A model generated the notes under the pieces. The model did not search any database and was not told the DNA's origin. It worked only from the letters and a program-made list of their open reading frames with translations. From Leptolyngbya sp. PCC 7375 (GTDB lineage Bacteria; Cyanobacteriota; Cyanobacteriia; Phormidesmidales; Phormidesmidaceae), in NCBI RefSeq assembly GCF_000316115.1, contig NZ_JH993797.1:6173961-6237960 (forward strand): a DNA stretch of 64,000 nt, written 5' to 3'. A program made the translations under genes and the position numbers. How positions within the stretch are numbered: position 1 is the first letter of the stretch; every line of letters starts with the position of its first letter. Below are positions 8,285 to 17,532 of this stretch, in pieces.

Positions 8285-9064
8285 ATGCTGCCCAAAGACG
8301 ACCTACTCAAGGGTGTTGAAAACACCGAAACCCTAACCCGTGTAATTGATCAAGCCGATCAGTCTATTCGTACATGGGAGCCGGTCACAACTGATTTTCT
8401 GTCACCACCAGAGCTTTACGAAGCCCAAGCCATATTTGGTCGTCTTACCGATATTCATACCCAGGTCCACGGAGGGTACCCCCAGGCCGAACGGCAGCGC
8501 CTGACCATAGCACGCACTGAAATTCCGTTAGAAGGACAAGAGCTTCCCTTAGCATTACTTAGCGTAGCGGGTAACTTTTTGTTTGATACAGCAACTCATC
8601 GGGACTTTTTGGGCGCATTATTGGGCACCGGCATTGTGCGGGAAAAAGTGGGGGACATCATTGTCTTGGGTGAACGCGGTGCCCAGCTAATTGTTGTTCC
8701 AGAGCTGGTGGAATTTTTAGAAATAAGCCTGACCCAGGTACGCTCAGTACCCGTTAAAACAAAACCGATTGACTGGAGTGAGTTAAGAGTACGTGAACCC
8801 AAGAAAAAAGAAATCACAACTGTCGAAGCTTCTATGCGGTTAGATGCGGTAGCGTCAGCAGGATTTGGCATGTCCCGCAGCAAAATGGCAGATATGATTA
8901 CTGCGGGCGATGTTCGAGTCAATTGGAAAACGATTTCCCAATCCAGTCATGGGCTAAAATCCGGTGATCTAGTCGCTATTCGCGGCAAAGGTAGACTTGA
9001 AATTGGCGATGTGATGATCACCAAAAAACAGCGCTACCGCATAGGCTTGACTCGGTATGTTTAG
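8285..9064 (+). CDS. Photosystem II S4-domain (YlmH-like) RNA-binding protein
   Basis: 259 residues matching the cyanobacterial/plastid S4-domain family related to YlmH. The N-terminal part (FLSPPELYEAQAIFGRL, GGYPQAERQRLTIAR) and the middle (HRDFLGALLGTGIVREKVGDI) are characteristic. The S4 domain at about residues 180-245 reads MRLDAVASAGFGMSRSKMADMITAGDVRVNWK. S4 domains bind structured RNA. The family is named for a reported link to photosystem II assembly, but its molecular role is not settled. It is a single gene followed by a strong hairpin at 9161-9205. Confidence 0.9.
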   Translation: MLPKDDLLKGVENTETLTRVIDQADQSIRTWEPVTTDFLSPPELYEAQAIFGRLTDIHTQVHGGYPQAERQRLTIARTEIPLEGQELPLALLSVAGNFLFDTATHRDFLGALLGTGIVREKVGDIIVLGERGAQLIVVPELVEFLEISLTQVRSVPVKTKPIDWSELRVREPKKKEITTVEASMRLDAVASAGFGMSRSKMADMITAGDVRVNWKTISQSSHGLKSGDLVAIRGKGRLEIGDVMITKKQRYRIGLTRYV

Positions 9065-9160
9065 GCGGTCGCTATATAGGCAAAATAAATTAATGACTGT
9101 GCACCCGAGGCTGACTCACAATCAAGGCGTGTGAGAAATGCTACATTGAATAACAAAACT

Positions 9161-9205
9161 GCGAGGGGTAAAGGCAGAACCCATGGCTCTTCCTTTACCC
9201 CTCGC
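9161..9205. terminator. Strong bidirectional terminator hairpin
   Basis: The arms gcgaggggtaaagg (9161-9174) and its exact complement (9192-9205) form a 14-bp stem with a 17-nt loop. It sits between the convergent S4-domain gene and the Wzc-like gene. On the minus strand it is followed by AGTTTTGTT, fitting termination of the export-gene transcript. Confidence 0.75.
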
Positions 9206-9283
9206 AAGTAAACCAGACTTGATTACAAAAGTGAGAATAGGCAAGCCTAAACCTAAAACGCCTATCGTTTAGTTTCCTAAGAT

Positions 9284-11446
9284 TTAGTTTTCTCGAACAG
9301 CCATACCAAACACATTAATATTGGCAATCCGCAGTTGCTCCAGAGCCTGGTTGATTAGATTTTGCTTGATCTGACCAGGGTTCGTAACAATCAACATGCC
9401 ATCTGCTTGCTCAGCAACCAGATATGCATCGGATTGACCCAGCAATGATGGTGCATCAAAGACAACTAAGTCAAATTTGGTTTTCAACTGTTGAAGTAGG
9501 CCTTGAACACGCTTAGTTGTTAAGATATGGCCCGCATCGTGACCTTTTGTGCCGGCACAGAGAACCTTAAGCCCATCAATAGGTTCATGGAGAAACGTAT
9601 TTTTGGTAATGGAACTGGGATCAATCGAAGCCAGATCAGTGAGACCTGCATCATGGGGTAATTTAAGATAGCTGTGAATCTTAGGATTACGTAGATTAGT
9701 ATCCACCAGCAGTACCCGTTGCCCCATCAAGGCAGCTGCTTCAGCCAAGTGAATGGCAGCAATTGATTTACCCTCATTATCCATCACAGAGCTAACCACG
9801 ACCGACGTTAATGGTTGCTCTACACTGCTTAGTCTCAGGTTGGTGTAAAGGGAGCGAAACGCCTCCATAAATGGATCCTCAGTGTAAGATGCCGAACCGT
9901 TGTTTAAAGACGTTTTCGCTTGGGCATCGCCTACAGAAGACTTATTGACAGACAACTGTAACGCTTTGACAGGTTCTAGAATATCTTTCTCAACCAGTTG
10001 AGGTGTGGGGATCTTGCCTAAGATAGGCAATTGTATGACCCGTTGAATTTCTTTATCTGAATACAGAACCCCGGATGATTTATCCATCAATAGGGCCATG
10101 ATCGAACCCACTAATAATCCCAGGGTGCCGCCCAGTAATAAGTTTTGCACCATGCTCACAGACTGAGAGCTAGGTTGTGTCGGCGGTGTGACAATTTCCC
10201 AGGGGATTTCTCGCTGAGCCTCATCAATTTCTAAAGCCGCTTGCTTTGCTAAAAACTGATTCAGGTTTTCTGTGGCAATGCCTAGCTCCCGTTGAATTTC
10301 TAAATAGTCTCGCGAAATTCCTGAAAGGTCATCAACACCTGAGCTCAAACCCTGCAATGTTTGATTCAATGCCCGTTCCTGTGATTCTAGCTCTTGCAGC
10401 TGACTGATCAGATCTCTCTGGGATTGTTCCCCCTGTTGTTGCAGTAGCGCTAATAAATTCTGACGTTGCTCTTTGAGCACTTCCATATCAGGGCTACTGT
10501 CTAGATAAAGTGTGGAGGCCTCAGCAATTTGTGTATCTAGATCCAACAACTGATTAAGTAGCGTCTGATATCTGGGGTTTTGAGCTAATGCAGAGGAAGA
10601 CGCCTGTTCTTGAGGCCCACTCAGCTGGCTGCGGAGACTATCGTAGGTCGCACGATTTTGCTCCAGCTGTATTTGTAAATCCAGCTGTTGTTTAGAGAAG
10701 GCATTTACCTGCCCTGATAGTTGAGCTCCACGGGAGTTGGGATCAATAATATTGTGCTCTAAACGCAGTGATTGCAGCTGATCTTGCAAAGAATCCACCT
10801 TATTGACCAGATCAGGTAGCTTTTTCTCAACAAACTCAATTGCCCGGCGAATATCAGCCTGCTTTGACTCTAGGCTATAGGCAAGATAGGCTTGAGACAC
10901 TAGGTCTAAGATAACCTGCACTGTCTGTGGATCAGGATCTTGCAGTGTTATCTGAATGATGTCTGAATTCTTGCCAAGCTGCTTTACCTTTAAACGACTA
11001 GTAACCAGCTGATAGCAAGGATCATAACTGAACTCCAATGGTTCTGATGGAGTAGCTGCTGGAGGACAGAAATTAGGATATCGATCTCTAATGCCTTCAA
11101 TAACAGGTTGTAAGACCTTAGGTCCTCTTAAAATCTTGAGTAAGTCTCCATCAACGGCCACCTGCTCTTGGCTTGTGATAGTTTCAGGTACGTTCGAGAT
11201 GACCTCGGTTTCAGTACTTTGAGCCTGTACTAAAATTTCAAAACTGCCATTATAGACGGGTTTGGTGCTTATTACTTTAACCGCAGCCAAGCCCATGGTC
11301 ACAACTGTCATGCCAGCGATGATCCACCACTTACGCTGTAGTGTTTTAAGGAGACCGCCAACATTTAGACCCCCTTCATCTTCTGTCGTTGGTAGACGAT
11401 CTTGAGGGGTCCACGGGGGTGAAGAGGGGAGGGTATCGGCTCTCAT
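9284..11446 (-). CDS. Wzc-like polysaccharide co-polymerase / BY-kinase-like protein
   Basis: 720 residues. The order is a short cytosolic N-terminus, a transmembrane helix near 40-58, a Wzz periplasmic domain with long coiled coils (about 180-400), a second membrane segment near 435-455 (GGTLGLLVGSIMALLMD), and a C-terminal tyrosine-kinase-like ATPase domain. Family role: control of chain length and export of exopolysaccharide together with Wza. The kinase motifs are degenerate. The P-loop reads SVMDNEGKS where the family has PGEGKS/T, Walker A' reads LLVDTNLR with Asn584 where Asp is usual, and no C-terminal tyrosine cluster is present. It may bind rather than hydrolyse ATP. It lies 76 bp downstream of the Wza-like gene. 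Confidence 0.88.
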   Translation of the reverse strand: MRADTLPSSPPWTPQDRLPTTEDEGGLNVGGLLKTLQRKWWIIAGMTVVTMGLAAVKVISTKPVYNGSFEILVQAQSTETEVISNVPETITSQEQVAVDGDLLKILRGPKVLQPVIEGIRDRYPNFCPPAATPSEPLEFSYDPCYQLVTSRLKVKQLGKNSDIIQITLQDPDPQTVQVILDLVSQAYLAYSLESKQADIRRAIEFVEKKLPDLVNKVDSLQDQLQSLRLEHNIIDPNSRGAQLSGQVNAFSKQQLDLQIQLEQNRATYDSLRSQLSGPQEQASSSALAQNPRYQTLLNQLLDLDTQIAEASTLYLDSSPDMEVLKEQRQNLLALLQQQGEQSQRDLISQLQELESQERALNQTLQGLSSGVDDLSGISRDYLEIQRELGIATENLNQFLAKQAALEIDEAQREIPWEIVTPPTQPSSQSVSMVQNLLLGGTLGLLVGSIMALLMDKSSGVLYSDKEIQRVIQLPILGKIPTPQLVEKDILEPVKALQLSVNKSSVGDAQAKTSLNNGSASYTEDPFMEAFRSLYTNLRLSSVEQPLTSVVVSSVMDNEGKSIAAIHLAEAAALMGQRVLLVDTNLRNPKIHSYLKLPHDAGLTDLASIDPSSITKNTFLHEPIDGLKVLCAGTKGHDAGHILTTKRVQGLLQQLKTKFDLVVFDAPSLLGQSDAYLVAEQADGMLIVTNPGQIKQNLINQALEQLRIANINVFGMAVREN

Positions 11447-11522
11447 AGGTAGAAGATAATTATAATAGAGGTGAATTGTGCAAGATTAAACGTGAAAATC
11501 CAGAGTTCTTGACTATCTTTGC

Positions 11523-13010
11523 CTAATCGAGTATATCCAGGAATCTTAGGGGAGAGAAGACATTCCTAATCACTTGTCCAACTGGCTCTAGTACAGCGCC
11601 AATATCATCTGTTACACGAGCTAGAGCATTGGGATTAACGATAACGACATCGTTATTTTGCAAGATAGGATTATTCTCGTCATTAATTGCTTGAGCAAAG
11701 TCCACCGGAATCGTTTCACGGGCAACGGTGCCATCCGCGTTGAGTCTGATCAATTCCGCTTCACCTTTTCTGGCACGACGGTTAAACCCACCAGCCGCAA
11801 GAATCGCTTGGCTGAGAGAGGTATCAGGGGGCAACTCAATGACTCCTGACCGGCTTACTTCCCCGACAACGTTAACGCGAATTGAGTTAGGTGATAGGCT
11901 GGAACCTGCAACTGTCGGTACTTCAGCAGGGTTCAAAGCTGTTGCTACTGGAACAAAGATAGTATCGTTAGGCTGCAGCACGACATCTTGATAGATATCC
12001 CCTACTTCCAGCAATTTCCACAAATCAACATCAATCACCTGGGTCTCACCAGAACGGGTTGGGCGCACAACTTGCACCTTGCGAATATCGGCTCTAGGTT
12101 TGATGCCGCCAGCCAATTGTAGCGCTCGCGTCACCGTAGTGGGGGTTGACGAGCTAGACGAGGCACCCGGGACACCAGCATCTCCAGTACTAGCCCGACC
12201 TCCTTGCAGTGTATATGGACCTGGACGATAAACCTCACCAATCACAGCCACATTAATGGGCTGACTAACGCTGGCAGCAAAACTAGCATCTGCTAAAAAA
12301 GAGGCTTCTTGTAGAGAGAGCGTACCTGTAGGGATAAAAATAGAATCTCCATCTCTTAACGATATATCGTACTGGGAGTTACCAGTTTCTAGCAGTTCCC
12401 ACAGATCAACTGTGAATGTCTGTTGTTCTCCATTACGTCCAGGGCGCTGAATCTGAATTTCCCGAATAGCTGCAACTTGCGTAACCCCCCCAGCCCGTTC
12501 TAGTAACTGGCTTAATCTGGGAGCCTGGGTCTCGGTTTGAGTCAAGGTGTAGGAGCCAGGGCTGTTGATTTCACCTGAAATGCCAACTTGTAGAGGACGT
12601 CTATTTAATAGACTGAGGGTAATTAAGGGACGCTTGAGATACTGACCGTACTGACTAGACAACAACTCTGTGGTTTCGTCTAAAGTTAGACCCGCTACGT
12701 TTATAGGCCCCACGAGGGGTAAGTTAAGAGTGCCATCCACAAGGACTTCACTCTCGCCACTGTATTGCGGCACTCTAAAGATATCGACACGAACTACATC
12801 ACCAGCACCTAATGTATAAGATGTTTCAGATGGTGGTGCAATGGCCTCTGATGTGGGTGCAGCACTACGGCTTGTGGGTACTTCTCTATTACGATCCAAC
12901 CCTGGCAATGGTTGAAGCTGAGCATTTGCTGGAGAGGTAGAGATACCCATTGCACAGAGTGCAAAACAGAGTAGGGCTAGGTTTTGCTGGGACAGGTGAC
13001 GATTAAACAT
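11523..13010 (-). CDS. Wza-like outer-membrane polysaccharide export protein (SLBB)
   Basis: About 495 residues from the ATG at 13010, chosen because it opens a clean signal peptide (FNRHLSQQNLALLCFALC..TSPANA before QLQP). A GTG at 13061 would add 17 residues in front. The mature protein has a Poly_export domain (YTLGAGDVVRVDIFRVPQYSGE) and several SLBB domains (VGISGEINSPGSYTLTQ, VAVIGEVYRPGPYTLQGG, VNVVGEVSRSGVIELPPDTS). Such proteins form the outer-membrane channel for exopolysaccharide. There is no lipobox cysteine, unlike E. coli Wza. It is the first gene of a two-gene unit with the Wzc-like protein, divergent from the glycosyltransferase locus. Confidence 0.9.
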   Translation of the reverse strand: MFNRHLSQQNLALLCFALCAMGISTSPANAQLQPLPGLDRNREVPTSRSAAPTSEAIAPPSETSYTLGAGDVVRVDIFRVPQYSGESEVLVDGTLNLPLVGPINVAGLTLDETTELLSSQYGQYLKRPLITLSLLNRRPLQVGISGEINSPGSYTLTQTETQAPRLSQLLERAGGVTQVAAIREIQIQRPGRNGEQQTFTVDLWELLETGNSQYDISLRDGDSIFIPTGTLSLQEASFLADASFAASVSQPINVAVIGEVYRPGPYTLQGGRASTGDAGVPGASSSSSTPTTVTRALQLAGGIKPRADIRKVQVVRPTRSGETQVIDVDLWKLLEVGDIYQDVVLQPNDTIFVPVATALNPAEVPTVAGSSLSPNSIRVNVVGEVSRSGVIELPPDTSLSQAILAAGGFNRRARKGEAELIRLNADGTVARETIPVDFAQAINDENNPILQNNDVVIVNPNALARVTDDIGAVLEPVGQVIRNVFSPLRFLDILD

Positions 13011-13061
13011 AGGTATCAAACAGATTGCAATGTGAGAAGTTAGAACACAAGCTTCGAACAC

Positions 13062-14118
13062 ACTGTATTCAGGCCATAAGCTATAAGCCTTTAGGGGTGT
13101 ATCAGTTTTCTGTGTGAATCTACACCAATCCGTTTAATTTTGAAATCGCTGCAATTAATTTCATATATTTTCTGACAGCAAAATCCTTGTAACCCTTGAT
13201 CTGCCGTACATTATTGCCTGTTGTTATCTATATAAGTAAATAGGTCTCATCAAGAAAATAGCCGTAGTCACAAAAAACCCCGTAAAACTGAACAATCGAT
13301 TTGTAGAGATCCATTGTGCAACTTAAATAGATGACCACTGCCGATAATGACAAATCATTTTTTTTTGTCTATACTGGCTGCAAAGCAAGGGTGTTTATGA
13401 AATAAAAACGTGTGTTTATAAAGCAATTATGAAATATAGATTGCTTTCCCACTGAAAAAAATGTGTTTTTATCATATGACGACACCTATTAGCAAGGAAT
13501 TTGTCGATATGTACGTAGGATAAATCGGCAGGTTTATCTTCGTGTACCCAACCCCAAATCTACAACGGCTAGAAGGTCTACCATATTCGTTTCAGGGTCT
13601 CTGAGTTTTATCGCGTTAATTAAACATGACTGACAGATAATTCTCCTGAGGTTGCTACCAGCCATTGAATAGAGAGTTGTTCTGTGTATTATCTACCTAA
13701 ATCTTTGGTGAAGATTTACACAGGACTCAGGGTTTACGCTACCAAGGAAGTTTTTCCAGAGGTCTTTTAGTCTAAATCAGTCTTTTAGACTAAACAGATT
13801 TATCTAAGTAAATGGATAAAATGCTTGGATTAAGGGTGTTCTGAAGATAATCTTCCAAACTTCGTCAGTCTTACGTTCAAGGCAACAGTAACGCAGCAGT
13901 GACTTTTATTACATGTAGATGCTCTAGTGCATCACTGCGAATAAACCTTCTTAACTCATTTAGTTCTCTTAATGTACTTACAGTAGTGCAAGTTTGATAA
14001 ATTTGATTTTAAGAAAGCAGATTTATCAATAAAGATTCATAGGTTTATTCGATTTTGTGCGATCGCATTAGAAACAGAAGTTTTTGTAATCCGCCCTCAA
14101 CAAAAATCGAGAATCATT
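13062..14118. other. 1.06-kb AT-rich divergent intergenic region
   Basis: No gene is recognised. It separates the minus-strand export genes from the plus-strand glycosyltransferases and must hold promoters for both. It contains one HIP1 octamer near 14060 and the direct repeat described at 13762-13797. Its length suggests long leaders or complex regulation of exopolysaccharide synthesis. Confidence 0.5.
13762..13797 (+). repeat. Imperfect direct repeat in EPS divergent promoter region
   Basis: The sequence gtcttttagtctaaatcag (13762-13780) recurs as gtcttttagactaaacag (13780-13797). Each copy contains the near-palindrome TTTAG-N-CTAAA-type core. Such spaced repeats in a divergent promoter region can be operator sites, but the regulator is unknown. 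Confidence 0.4.
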
Positions 14119-14988
14119 ATGCTGTATTCGACTACTAAGTCTAACCTTACTGGTCTTTGGAAGAGAAGCACAAAAAAACTGGAAAAGCAGAGTGTGATTG
14201 GTTTTCCAGTTACAGCAGAACCCTTTGAGGCCCAAATTAATACGATGTTAGGTTGGGCACGTCAGCGACTCAGTAAAGTCGTGTGTGTGGCAAATGTCCA
14301 CATGCTAGTTGAGGCCAAATATAATGAAGGCTTTGCCTGGGTCTTACATAGAGCCGATATGCTCACGCCGGATGGTATGCCCCTAGTATGGTTAACCAGT
14401 CGCCTGAGAAAGCGCAAGCAAGATCGAGTCGCAGGGATGGATATTTTTCTTAGCCTGTGCGAAAAAGCGTCTAAAGAAAATATCAGCATCTTTTTCTTAG
14501 GCTCTACTCCTGATGTGCTGTGGAGTATGGAACAACGGCTCAAGCGAGAGTATCCTAACTTAAAGATTGCAGGTATGGTATCGCCACCCTTTAGACCACT
14601 CACCCGGGATGAAGATACGGCCTTAGTTAAGGAGATCAACGATAGTGGAGCTGGCTTGGTACTGATATCGTTGGGCTGTCCTAAACAAGAGTGGTGGATG
14701 CATCAGCACAAAGGCCGGATCCAGTCAGTTATGGTGGGTATAGGTGGTGTATTTCCGATTTTTGCTGGTGAGAAGAAGTGGGCTCCTGTTTGGGTTCAAA
14801 AGAACGGCCTGGAATGGCTGTATCGGTTAGTACAAGAGCCAGGCAGACTTTGGAAGCGCTATGCCAAAACAATCCCCTTATTTTTGTTGTTGGCCTTTAA
14901 GCAACTGGTTAAAGTGAAGTTAGGATTAGAGCCTAGATTTGGCTGCCCTCAAGTAAACGTTGCTTTTGGGATGAATGGTAGACGATAG
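14119..14988 (+). CDS. WecG/TagA/CpsF family (GT26) glycosyltransferase
   Basis: 289 residues with the full GT26 signature: VCVANVHMLVEA near residue 57, ADMLTPDGMPLVW, the GCPKQEWWM motif, and VGIGGVFPIFAGEKKWAPVW followed by QKNGLEWLYRLVQEPGRLWKRY. The family adds N-acetylmannosamine-type or related sugars to a lipid-linked acceptor, often the second sugar in repeat assembly. A C-terminal hydrophobic/basic tail may contact the membrane. It opens the plus-strand exopolysaccharide locus and is followed by a terminator-like hairpin, so it may be transcribed alone. Confidence 0.9.
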   Translation: MLYSTTKSNLTGLWKRSTKKLEKQSVIGFPVTAEPFEAQINTMLGWARQRLSKVVCVANVHMLVEAKYNEGFAWVLHRADMLTPDGMPLVWLTSRLRKRKQDRVAGMDIFLSLCEKASKENISIFFLGSTPDVLWSMEQRLKREYPNLKIAGMVSPPFRPLTRDEDTALVKEINDSGAGLVLISLGCPKQEWWMHQHKGRIQSVMVGIGGVFPIFAGEKKWAPVWVQKNGLEWLYRLVQEPGRLWKRYAKTIPLFLLLAFKQLVKVKLGLEPRFGCPQVNVAFGMNGRR

Positions 14989-15045
14989 CCCAAAACATTA
15001 GGTGATTTGATAGAACGCTTTCAGTAGAACGCTTTCTATCGCTTG

Positions 15046-15081
15046 TAGCCCATTGAGGACATGGAACAGCTCGATGGGCTA
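15046..15081 (+). terminator. Hairpin terminator after the GT26 gene
   Basis: The stem tagcccattgag (15046-15057) pairs with ctcgatgggcta (15070-15081), 12 bp with one G-U. It lies about 60 bp past the stop. Just upstream, tagaacgctttc is repeated directly (from about 15010). Confidence 0.55.
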
Positions 15082-15314
15082 TTTGAGCTGTCTGGAGAAG
15101 TGCTGAAAATCAGATAGTTGCTTGATGAAGCAACTGTTTTAGTGATAGCTAAATGATGTGGTTTAGGTAAAGCTATGGGTTGCTTTTCGGTATTTCTGAC
15201 CTTTCCCGAAAATCGCTTTACATTAGGAAAACTATAGTGTGATGCGTATAGGCTCAGATTAACGTTTGTGGGTTATAAACTGCTTCCCAGAAATATTTTC
15301 TATATTTTGACTTC

Positions 15315-17165
15315 ATGAAAATAAAGCTACCTGGTGCCCTTCGTACACTGATCAAAACAACTCAGATCTGGAAGGAACATCATTTAATTCTTAGGGAATT
15401 TAAATATTTTCGAAGAATCGTCTTTCTAGCGATCCTCTTTGCTCTGATTGCAGCTGCCTTTGAAGGGATAACGGTTGGATTTATTGCCTCCTTTCTACAA
15501 GGACTCACTAACCCTGGAGAGCCTCCTATTCAAACAGGAATTCAGTGGTTTGATACCATTTTTTTGGCAACCCAGGCTTCTGCAACGGAAAGGATCTACA
15601 GACTGTCTGGTCTATTGCTGGTGGGAGTTTGGTTACGGGGTTGCTTTGACTATTTAAGCACCATCTATGCTAAGAAGTCTTCTTTGACTCTTGTCAATCG
15701 CTTACGTGGTCGAATTTTTGATCAGCTAGAAAGCTTGCGACTCAGCTACTACACCACCGTGAGTCCTGGAGCTTTGATGAGCACTATCCGGGGGGAAGTT
15801 AATCAGGTTCAGCAGGCATTTAATGTTCTTGCAACGTCTGTTGTCCAAGGCTCTAAGGTTTTGGCCTATTTAACGTCCATGTTGCTGTTATCCTGGCAGC
15901 TATTTTTAATCTCCACCCTTGTCTTTGCTCTAATATCCGTTGGGTTAACCTCTCTAACGGCCAAGGTGAGAGAGGCTAGCTTTGCAGTCCCAGCTGCTAA
16001 CAAAGCCTTTACTAACCGAGCGCTTACATTTATTAATGGCATCCGCACCGTTCACGCCTCAGGCACACAGGATTTTGAACGAAAGCGCTTTTATGCAGCT
16101 GCCCAGCAAATTCACGATTCTCAGCTTGCAGTCATTAATCTCTCCGCATTAGTAAGACCCTTAATTGAAGGTCTGGGCGTTACCCTTCTGGTAGGCATGG
16201 TTGTCATATCCTTTAGCTTACTAATTGCTAGGGGACAACTCAAAGCAGCAGAGCTACTGACATTCTTATTTGTACTGATTCGTACCACACCGCTGATTTC
16301 ATCCTTAAACGGCATCCGTGTCGGCTTTCTCTCATCTCAAGGTGCCTTACATTCAGTCAATGACCTACTCCGACGCGATGATAAGCCCTATTTCCAAGAT
16401 GGCCATCAAGAATTTCATCGGTTAGAGCGCTCAATCGATTTTGTTTCGGTTGACTTCTCCTATAATCCGGGTGAGCCGATACTCCACGACATTACGCTCT
16501 CCATTAAGCGAGGAGAAACGACGGCCTTGGTAGGTGCTTCGGGAGCGGGTAAAACTACGTTGGCAGATTTAATTCCACGTTTTTATGATCCCACACGCGG
16601 TCGAATTTTGATTGATGGCGTAGATCTAAACGAACTAAAAATTAATTCGTTTAGAAAGCGCATGGCTATCGTCAGCCAGGATACGTTTATCTTCAACACA
16701 ACAGTAGCCGAAAATTTGGCGTACGGCGTTGAAGACATTAACGACACGGATATTATCGAAGCGACTAAGGCAGCCAATGCCCTTGAATTTATTCAAGAAT
16801 TGCCACAGGGGTTTGAGACAATCTTGGGTAATCGGGGTGTTCGATTGTCAGGAGGACAACGTCAGAGAATTGCGATCGCACGTGCTCTCCTCCGCAATCC
16901 TGAAATCCTGATCCTAGATGAGGCTACCAGTGCCCTGGACTCAGTTACTGAGAAGTTAATCCAGGATTCTCTGGAAAAACTCTCTAAAGGACGGACAGTT
17001 ATCGCCATTGCACACCGTCTATCCACCATTGCCAATGCTGATAAGGTAGTCGTAATGGAGAAAGGACGGATTGTAGAACAAGGAAAATATCAAGACTTAC
17101 TAGAAGAAGAAGGCAAACTTTGGAAATATCACAAAATGCAGTTTGAGATAGGAACAGCAAGTTAA
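15315..17165 (+). CDS. HepA-type ABC exporter (fused permease-ATPase)
   Basis: 616 residues: an N-terminal ABC transmembrane domain (six predicted helices, about 30-330) fused to a nucleotide-binding domain. The ATPase motifs are intact: Walker A GASGAGKTTLAD, Q-loop AIVSQDTFIF, signature RLSGGQRQRIAIARALL, Walker B ILILDEATSALDS and switch histidine IAHRLST. It resembles cyanobacterial HepA/MsbA-like exporters used in heterocyst-envelope polysaccharide and lipid export. No Wzx-type flippase was found in this window, so it is a candidate for moving lipid-linked glycans across the membrane. That role is inferred from context. It lies 326 bp after the GT26 gene. Confidence 0.85.
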   Translation: MKIKLPGALRTLIKTTQIWKEHHLILREFKYFRRIVFLAILFALIAAAFEGITVGFIASFLQGLTNPGEPPIQTGIQWFDTIFLATQASATERIYRLSGLLLVGVWLRGCFDYLSTIYAKKSSLTLVNRLRGRIFDQLESLRLSYYTTVSPGALMSTIRGEVNQVQQAFNVLATSVVQGSKVLAYLTSMLLLSWQLFLISTLVFALISVGLTSLTAKVREASFAVPAANKAFTNRALTFINGIRTVHASGTQDFERKRFYAAAQQIHDSQLAVINLSALVRPLIEGLGVTLLVGMVVISFSLLIARGQLKAAELLTFLFVLIRTTPLISSLNGIRVGFLSSQGALHSVNDLLRRDDKPYFQDGHQEFHRLERSIDFVSVDFSYNPGEPILHDITLSIKRGETTALVGASGAGKTTLADLIPRFYDPTRGRILIDGVDLNELKINSFRKRMAIVSQDTFIFNTTVAENLAYGVEDINDTDIIEATKAANALEFIQELPQGFETILGNRGVRLSGGQRQRIAIARALLRNPEILILDEATSALDSVTEKLIQDSLEKLSKGRTVIAIAHRLSTIANADKVVVMEKGRIVEQGKYQDLLEEEGKLWKYHKMQFEIGTAS

Positions 17166-17532
17166 CTGAAATCCTTGGCTTAGGTAATACTTTTCTAGTA
17201 GCTTAATTTGCCAAAATCTTCAAAAAAAATAACTGAATTGAGTTCTTATAGAGCCCATTTGAGATCTTTTGAGATGAGTAAGGCCGTACTGTAGAGCATG
17301 TCCGATATCAGAAGCTACTGCAAGCCCGTTGGAAACTTTAGTAGTACCATCGTATATAGTTTAATCTAGAGTCTGCCTAAGAAAATAGGTGGCTATCAGT
17401 AAACGTTGTCGTTAATGGCTATGGTATTGGTTGGTTATCATTGATAATCCAAAAAGCTTGGAGACCCTGACTTAGCAAGTAATTGATGAGACAGCGAGAT
17501 AGTAATCGTACTAATTAGTATTGGAGAAATTC
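17166..17532. other. Intergenic region, no gene seen
   Basis: About 360 bp of low-complexity, AT-rich sequence before the next glycosyltransferase. No protein remnant or hairpin of note was recognised. It probably carries that gene's promoter. Confidence 0.4.

Noticed and set aside
14262..14639. 125-codon minus-strand frame
   Set aside because: A shadow of the GT26 gene on the other strand.
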